This document shows, one piece after another, positions 7,199 to 11,422 of a DNA stretch of 11,422 bases. How positions within the stretch are numbered: position 1 is the stretch's first letter; each line of letters starts with the position of its first letter. The position numbers and the translations under genes were made by a program. The notes below the pieces were generated by a model that had not been told where the DNA came from, did no database searches, and worked only from the letters and a program-made list of their open reading frames with translations. This stretch comes from an uncultured Lachnospiraceae bacterium (GTDB lineage: Bacteria; Bacillota; Clostridia; Lachnospirales; Lachnospiraceae): positions 1 to 11,422 of the forward strand of contig CATLGN010000029.1 in assembly GCA_949935685.1 (NCBI GenBank), written 5' to 3'.

Positions 7199-7596
7199 CA
7201 CGACAAACGCATGAAGGAACAAACCGTAAACACAATATATACAAAGGACAGAAACGGAAAAATCCTGATCGGATTATGGCTTTCCGACAGGGGCGCGGCA
7301 TTCCGGCCGTGCACCTTGCGGAAAGTATTAGCGATTCTTATCGCTGTGTCACAATCCGCAATTTCCGGACAGGGATGTCCGGAAAAGACCGACCTGCGCC
7401 CGGATGGCGCATAGAGGTCGGTTGCACGCGTGCCGATACCCGGTACACAGCGCTTAGAACCGCTTATGCCTGTAGCCCGGTGCACGGCCGGAATGCCGCC
7501 CCCCTGCCGGAAGTATATTACACCGAAGACTTTTTCCGTTTCTGTCCTGTCCGGTCTGTAAATGTTCACAGTCTGTCCCTTCATGCGTTTGTCGTG
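7199..7596. repeat. 398-bp fold-back (long imperfect inverted repeat) element, MITE-like or structured RNA
   Basis: The two halves are complementary over most of their length. The outermost 19 bp are a perfect inverted repeat, CACGACAAACGCATGAAGG (7199-7217 with 7578-7596). Inward follow 7218-7233/7562-7577 (11 of 16 paired), 7245-7262/7531-7548 (18 of 18), 7282-7315/7479-7512 (32 of 34) and 7326-7349/7445-7468 (19 of 24). The centre holds local hairpins. AAACAAC occurs just outside both ends (7193-7199 and 7601-7607), a possible target duplication, though offset by a few bases. Frames are open on both strands through the element, but their translations mirror each other because of the symmetry and match no family I know. 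It lacks a transposase, so it would be non-autonomous if mobile. It is either a mobile fold-back repeat or a structured RNA; I cannot decide from one copy. Confidence 0.75.
7362..7433. other. Apical hairpin domain of the fold-back element
   Basis: Three compact hairpins sit at the tip between the two arms. Hairpin A has a perfect 10-bp stem (7362-7371 with 7376-7385) and a GGGA loop. Hairpin B pairs 7388-7400 with 7406-7422, 13 bp with one 4-nt bulge and a 5-nt loop. Hairpin C is the palindrome GCACGCGTGC (7424-7433). A smaller hairpin, AGCGAT/ATCGCT, lies at 7330-7345 in the left arm. Such a branched tip is more elaborate than a simple inverted repeat needs. Confidence 0.65.
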
Positions 7597-7615
7597 GTCC
7601 AAACAACCGCCCATC

Positions 7616-7644
7616 TTGCCAAAAGGGAGGGAATTGATTACAAT
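7616..7644 (+). promoter_or_regulatory. Sigma-A-type promoter of the pyridoxamine kinase gene
   Basis: TTGCCA (7616-7621, 5 of 6) with a 17-nt spacer and TACAAT (7639-7644, 5 of 6). The predicted start is near 7651, about 30 nt before the kinase ATG. It begins 20 bp after the end of the fold-back element, so the kinase need not be transcribed through that element. Confidence 0.6.
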
Positions 7645-7681
7645 ATTGGCGAATCACAGAATACGGAGAAAGGCAGATACT

Positions 7682-8629
7682 ATGGAAATTTTCAAAAACA
7701 CTTCCGGCAGCATACCGAAAAAAGCCGCCGCCATCAACGATCTGACCGGCTTTGGGCGCTGTTCCCTGGCCGTTGTGCTTCCCGTTCTCAATGCCATGGG
7801 ACTGCAGGCCTGTCCCATTCCCACCTCCATTTTTTCCAGTCATATGGCATTTCCTTCTTATTATTATAAGGATCTGTCGGCGGGGCTTTCCCCCTACCTG
7901 GCAGAATATAATGCGCTGCAGCTTACCTTCGACGGAATCTATTGTGGATTTTTAAATTCCGAACAACAGTTTGCGCCTCTGGAACAGTTTATGGAGCGGC
8001 AGCGGAAAACCGGCAGTCCCGTAATCCTCATCGATCCGGTTCTCGGCGACCGTGGCCGGAGATACCGCATTGTAACAGAGGCACTCTGTCAGAGGATGAA
8101 ACGATTCATTTCTCAGGCAACGATTGTCACCCCCAATCTGACCGAAGCCTGCCTTCTGACAGACACCCCGTTTCCCGATGCAGACGCGGACGACCCGCTT
8201 CTGCAGACGCTGACCGAAAGGCTCCTCTCCATGGGCCCTGCCAAAACCGTGATCACCGGTATCGTGCAGGACAGCCATATTCGGAATTATTGCGGAGAGC
8301 GAAGCGGAAACACCTTATCCACATTCTCATACGAAGTGGCCTCCAACGGAGAATCCCGTCCGGGAACCGGAGATCTCTTCGCCGCCATACTGACTGCGGA
8401 CGCCGTCAATGATGTTCCTTTCTCCGTTTCTGTCCGAAAAGCTGCCGATTTTGTCCGCATCTGTGTGGAACAGTCCGCTCAGGCCCGTGTTCCCATACGG
8501 GAAGGCGTTATTTTTGAGAACAGACTTTCGGCATTATGGGACAGCATTGCCAGCCAAAACGATGACCTGTCAGGTCAATTATCCACAGACAGCCTTCGGG
8601 GTCTTGTGGATAAAAAAATGACAAATTGA
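7682..8629 (+). CDS. pdxY: Pyridoxal/pyridoxamine kinase (PdxY/PdxK-like, ribokinase fold)
   Basis: Cytosolic kinase of 315 residues that phosphorylates pyridoxal, pyridoxamine or pyridoxine with ATP, the B6 salvage step that yields PLP. Visible family motifs: [15 protein letters not shown] (15-29), TSIFSSHM (48-55), the IDPVLGDRG loop (117-125), [11 protein letters not shown] (150-160), and the anion-hole motif GTGD (228-231) with catalytic base D231. The start follows GGAG-AAAGG at 7665-7673, 8 nt upstream. A stronger AAGGGAGGG at 7622-7631 has no well-placed start codon and lies in the promoter spacer. Compared with usual members of about 280-290 residues it has a polar C-terminal tail (about 288-315), and that tail is encoded by a 15-nt palindrome and two DnaA boxes. 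PdxY and PdxK cannot be told apart with certainty here. Confidence 0.9.
   Translation: MEIFKNTSGSIPKKAAAINDLTGFGRCSLAVVLPVLNAMGLQACPIPTSIFSSHMAFPSYYYKDLSAGLSPYLAEYNALQLTFDGIYCGFLNSEQQFAPLEQFMERQRKTGSPVILIDPVLGDRGRRYRIVTEALCQRMKRFISQATIVTPNLTEACLLTDTPFPDADADDPLLQTLTERLLSMGPAKTVITGIVQDSHIRNYCGERSGNTLSTFSYEVASNGESRPGTGDLFAAILTADAVNDVPFSVSVRKAADFVRICVEQSAQARVPIREGVIFENRLSALWDSIASQNDDLSGQLSTDSLRGLVDKKMTN
8563..8577. repeat. 15-nt perfect palindrome next to the first DnaA box
   Basis: TGACCTG (8563-8569), one central T, then CAGGTCA (8571-8577), two bases before the first DnaA box and inside the end of the kinase gene. It could be a regulator half-site pair or a folding arm; no T-run follows, so it is not a terminator. 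Role unknown. Confidence 0.5.
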
Positions 8630-8684
8630 TCATTTTCGGATGTCAGATCGTTATTTATCCACCGTTTCCACAAAGTTATCCACA
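8579..8684. promoter_or_regulatory. DnaA-box cluster
   Basis: Three perfect TTATCCACA boxes, at 8579-8587 (plus), 8605-8613 (minus) and 8676-8684 (plus), and one with a single mismatch, TTATCCACC, at 8655-8663 (plus), lie within 106 bp. A perfect 9-mer is expected about once per 130 kb when both strands are counted, so chance is a poor explanation. An AT-rich stretch (8611-8636) lies between box pairs. The first two boxes overlap the final codons of the kinase gene; the others lie in the nfo leader. DnaA, the replication initiator, should bind here. Confidence 0.75.
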
Positions 8685-8738
8685 GTGACAGTGATGTCAA
8701 AACCCTCTGTCAGAACACAAAATGAAAGGAATGATACC

Positions 8739-9617
8739 ATGTATGCACCCAAGATCGGCTCCCATGTGGGAATGAGCGGAACGGAAATGTTCGTTGGTTC
8801 CGTCAAAGAGGCGCTCTCCTACGAAGCCAATACCTTTATGCTCTACACCGGAGCGCCGCAAAATACCCGCCGGAAAGCGTTATCACAACTCCGCATTCCC
8901 GAAGCCCAGGCATTGATGGCGGAAGCCGGAATCACGGAGTTTGTCGTCCACGCTCCCTATATCATCAATCTGGCCAATACAGTCAAACCCGAAACCTTTC
9001 GTCTCGCAGTCGAGTTTCTCGCGCTGGAAATCGAGCGCACGGCCGCCATGGGCAGCCAAACTCTGATTCTCCATCCCGGCTCTCATGTCGGCGCCGGCGT
9101 GCAGAAAGGTATCCGCCAGATCACGGAAGGGCTGAACGCCGTCCTTACGGCGGACACCCCCTGCCATATCGCGCTGGAAACCATGGCGGGGAAAGGCTCG
9201 GAAATCGGCCGCAGCTTTGAGGAACTCGCGGCGATCTACGATGGCGTGCACCACGCGGAAAAACTGCGCGTCTGCTTCGACACATGCCATGTAAACGATG
9301 CGGGTTACGACATTGTCCATGATTTTGACGGCGTTATCGATGCTTTCCACCATCTGATCGGCAGGGAACAGATCCGTGTTTTCCATATCAACGACAGCAA
9401 AAATGAAAAGGGAGCCGCCAAAGACCGGCATGCCAATATCGGACAGGGCTGTATCGGATTTCCGGCGCTGCACGCCATCGTTCATCACCCTGACTTTATG
9501 GACATCCCCAAGATCCTGGAAACTCCCTATATCCCTTCTCCGGACGACCCGAAAAAGCTCCTTCCTCCTTACAGAGAAGAAATTGCGCTGCTGCGCCGGC
9601 CATACAGCCCTTTATAA
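8739..9617 (+). CDS. nfo: Endonuclease IV (AP endonuclease)
   Basis: DNA repair enzyme of 292 residues with the AP endonuclease 2 TIM-barrel fold. It cuts the backbone 5' of abasic sites and trims blocked 3' ends, using a three-zinc site. Ligands of the family are all visible: H71 (VVHAPY), H112 (LILHPGSH), E147 ([14 protein letters not shown]), D181 and H184 ([13 protein letters not shown]), H216 (VFHINDSK), D229 and H231 (DRHANIGQG) and E261 (ILETPY). Length and motif order fit the family. The start ATG has AAAGGA 8 nt upstream; an in-frame ATG at 8640 would translate the DnaA-box region and is unlikely. The leader carries DnaA boxes, so DnaA may influence expression. I find no clear promoter of its own; the 109-nt gap allows read-through from the kinase gene. 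Its stop overlaps that of the converging helicase gene. Confidence 0.95.
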   Translation: MYAPKIGSHVGMSGTEMFVGSVKEALSYEANTFMLYTGAPQNTRRKALSQLRIPEAQALMAEAGITEFVVHAPYIINLANTVKPETFRLAVEFLALEIERTAAMGSQTLILHPGSHVGAGVQKGIRQITEGLNAVLTADTPCHIALETMAGKGSEIGRSFEELAAIYDGVHHAEKLRVCFDTCHVNDAGYDIVHDFDGVIDAFHHLIGREQIRVFHINDSKNEKGAAKDRHANIGQGCIGFPALHAIVHHPDFMDIPKILETPYIPSPDDPKKLLPPYREEIALLRRPYSPL

Positions 9618-11422
9618 CCATTCGTCCCAGAAGCGCTCAATCCGTTTACCAATTTGGTCAACACTTACCGGCAGGCAGTCATCCCACTCCCGCGGAAACA
9701 GCCTGCGGCAGGCCGGGCTGCCAAACCGTTCGTCCAAAAGTACGACAATGCCGATGTCCTCCGCCGTTCGTATAACCCGGCCTGCCGCCTGCAATACCTT
9801 ATTCATCCCCGGATAGCGGTAAGCATAATCGAACCCCGCCCCGCCTTCTGTCTCAAAATACGCCTTCAATATCTCGCGCTCCGGGCAAACCTGCGGAATA
9901 CCCGTCCCCACAATCACCGCGCCGATCAGACTGTCATGCTTCAAATCGATGCCCTCGCTGAAAATTCCGCCCAATACGCAAAATCCCAGCAGGCTTTTAT
10001 CCTCGATCTCCACCTCCATGTGAATGACATCCATAAAGCGTTCCGAAATATCCGACGGGTTTTCCACACCGGAAAACCGCCGCAAAAAAGTTTCCCGTTC
10101 CCGCTCGTCCATATGTCCGCCCTGCACAATGCACTCCTGCTCTGTCTCCCGGGCAAATTCCGCCACGTAAATGGTATACACCTGTTGGAGAAAACGGTAA
10201 GAAGGGAAAAAAATCATATAATTGCCATGCCGGTTTTTGGTCGTCTCATAAATATAGCGGGCGATCTTCCGGTATTCATCTTCTCCCCGCCTCGTATAAC
10301 GGGTTGTGACATCCATACCGGCAAACAGGCCGCACCGACGTCTGTCAAACGGCGACGGGGCATAGACCTCAAAATCCGCCGCCTCCCCGCCCAGGAGCTT
10401 TTTATAATACTGAATCGGAAGCAGCGTTGCCGAAAAAAGAATACTGCTGACGCCTCTCTCCATACATTCCCGCAGATTGCGTCCCGGATCCACACAGAAC
10501 AGGCGAAGCAGAAATCTGCCGTCTTCCTCCATTTTGGTATAAATCACATAATGATCATCCAACTGCTCATACATGGCAAGAAAATGCGATACCTGAAAGT
10601 AAAACGTCAGTACCGCCTTTCTGATCTCCGTACCGGCATGTTCTTCCCGCTCTTCCAGAAATTCCTCCATAGAGGCATGCAGCCGGTTCAGCGCCGCCGC
10701 AAACGCCTCGATTTCATCCCGGACCGCGTATGTCCCGCATTCGCGTTTCAATGCCAGCAGCTCCCGGTTACACCGCTCCAGCCGCTTTCCCATCGTGACG
10801 TCCAGCGGTTTTACTTTCCGCTTCAGCTCCAGAAAGTCCTCCTTCCACAACGCCGCGCTGTACATCTCCCTGCCCCGCTCCACCAGATTGTGCGCCTCAT
10901 CGACAAGAAAAAGATAAGCTCCTTTCACACTGTCTCCGAAAAACCGCCGCAGACAGACATGCGGATCAAACGCGTAATTATAATCGCAGATAATCCCGTC
11001 GCAAAACAGGCTGATGTCCAATCCCATCTCAAACGGGCAGACACAATGCTTTTCCGCATAGGCCCGTATGGTCTTTGCGGAATAGTTGACCTCATTGGTC
11101 AGTATATCGTATAACGCCTCGTTGATTCTGTCATAATGCCCGGCCGCATACGGGCAGACTTCCGGATTGCAATCCGCTTCCTCCAGAAAGCATATTTTAT
11201 CGCGCGCCGTCAGCAAAACCGTTTTAAAAGCCAGTCCCTTCCCGCGCAGCAGGGCAAACGTTTCATCTGCCACAGTCCTTGTAATCGTCTTGGCCGTCAG
11301 ATAAAAAATCTTATCCGCCTTCCCTTCCCCAACCGCTTTCACAGAGGGAAATACGGTGGAGATCGTCTTGCCTACCCCGGTCGGCGCCTCCAAAAACAGC
11401 TTCCTCTTATGACAAATCGTCC
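9612..11422 (-). CDS. Fe-S cluster DEAH helicase, DinG/XPD-like (5' end beyond window)
   Basis: Partial superfamily-2 DNA helicase: 603 residues in the window, with the N-terminus outside it and the frame open through the edge. Motifs in order: Walker [10 protein letters not shown] (about 10 residues after the cut), a cysteine set typical of the XPD/DinG Fe-S domain ([17 protein letters not shown] and, about 40 residues later, KHCVCPFE), DEAH box [14 protein letters not shown], motif [14 protein letters not shown] and motif [10 protein letters not shown]. Such enzymes unwind 5'-to-3' on damaged or structured DNA. Lachnospiraceae homologues often carry an N-terminal PD-(D/E)XK nuclease-like domain, which would lie outside this window. 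A TTG at 11393 could be read as a start, but the motif-I region before it is clearly coding. The stop (9612-9614) overlaps the nfo stop region by 6 nt, and no terminator is seen between the two genes. Confidence 0.92.
   Translation of the reverse strand, partial: TICHKRKLFLEAPTGVGKTISTVFPSVKAVGEGKADKIFYLTAKTITRTVADETFALLRGKGLAFKTVLLTARDKICFLEEADCNPEVCPYAAGHYDRINEALYDILTNEVNYSAKTIRAYAEKHCVCPFEMGLDISLFCDGIICDYNYAFDPHVCLRRFFGDSVKGAYLFLVDEAHNLVERGREMYSAALWKEDFLELKRKVKPLDVTMGKRLERCNRELLALKRECGTYAVRDEIEAFAAALNRLHASMEEFLEEREEHAGTEIRKAVLTFYFQVSHFLAMYEQLDDHYVIYTKMEEDGRFLLRLFCVDPGRNLRECMERGVSSILFSATLLPIQYYKKLLGGEAADFEVYAPSPFDRRRCGLFAGMDVTTRYTRRGEDEYRKIARYIYETTKNRHGNYMIFFPSYRFLQQVYTIYVAEFARETEQECIVQGGHMDERERETFLRRFSGVENPSDISERFMDVIHMEVEIEDKSLLGFCVLGGIFSEGIDLKHDSLIGAVIVGTGIPQVCPEREILKAYFETEGGAGFDYAYRYPGMNKVLQAAGRVIRTAEDIGIVVLLDERFGSPACRRLFPREWDDCLPVSVDQIGKRIERFWDEWL

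Noticed and set aside
7622..7646. Alternative TTG or ATT start of the kinase after AAGGGAGGG
   Set aside because: TTG 7634 is only 2 nt from the Shine-Dalgarno-like sequence, and the stretch lies in the spacer of a good promoter, so it is probably not in the mRNA.
7174..7869. Open frames on both strands through the fold-back element (for example plus 7211-7414 and minus 7614-7177)
   Set aside because: They exist on both strands as mirror images because of the inverted repeat, lack convincing ribosome binding sites, and resemble no protein family known to me.
8615..8636. Hairpin AAAATGA/TCATTTT at the kinase stop as a terminator
   Set aside because: The stem has one G-C pair and CGGA follows it, not a T-run; too weak for an intrinsic terminator.
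8555..8740. Chromosomal or plasmid replication origin
   Set aside because: There are DnaA boxes and a short AT-rich stretch, but no dnaA, dnaN, rpmH or replication gene, no clear DnaA-trio array and only four boxes. A titration or regulatory cluster fits better; GC skew of the genome would decide.
9654..11114. 486-residue plus-strand open frame
   Set aside because: Antisense shadow of the helicase gene; no motifs and an atypical composition.

Overview
The window looks like chromosomal DNA from a Clostridia-type Firmicute, most likely Lachnospiraceae. This rests on moderate GC content, strong GGAGG-type ribosome binding sites 7-9 nt before most starts, and gene families typical of that group: a BmrCD-like ABC exporter pair, a PadR/HAAS/DUF4097/PspC operon, an ECF S-component and an XPD-like Fe-S helicase. 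No phage, plasmid, IS transposase, tRNA, rRNA or CRISPR gene is visible.

Layout. (1) Positions 2-421, plus strand: the 3' part of an unrecognised gene, ended by a hairpin terminator shared with the converging exporter operon. (2) 4037-439, minus strand: two translationally coupled half-transporters of a heterodimeric ABC exporter, one with a degenerate ATPase site, read from a good sigma-A promoter at 4073-4101. (3) 4273-4893, plus strand: a vitamin-type ECF S-component. (4) 7098-4913, minus strand: a four-gene operon padR, HAAS/DUF1700, DUF4097 and pspC, with every junction overlapping. Its terminator lies inside the last codons of the converging ECF gene. (5) 7116-7180: an AT-rich promoter region with two tandem inverted repeats, probable PadR operators, overlapping promoters in both directions. 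(6) 7199-7596: a 398-bp fold-back element made of two long complementary arms around an apical set of hairpins, with no convincing gene. (7) 7682-8629, plus strand: a pyridoxal/pyridoxamine kinase with its own promoter just after the element. (8) 8579-8684: a cluster of DnaA boxes (three perfect, one 8/9) covering the end of the kinase gene and the leader of nfo. (9) 8739-9617, plus strand: endonuclease IV. (10) 9612 to the right edge, minus strand: an Fe-S DEAH helicase, cut by the window edge, whose stop overlaps that of nfo.

How they work together. The exporter pair probably pumps drugs or other hydrophobic compounds. The PadR operon looks like a self-regulated envelope module: one small repressor plus three membrane proteins. 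The kinase salvages vitamin B6, and the ECF S-component 3 kb away could import a related vitamin, but its substrate cannot be read from sequence. Endonuclease IV and the helicase are both DNA repair proteins. The least expected parts are non-coding: the fold-back element, in which nearly all transition mismatches between the arms are G-U pairs if the minus strand is the RNA; the double PadR operator; and the DnaA-box cluster, which could tie DnaA to nfo expression or titrate DnaA away from the origin.
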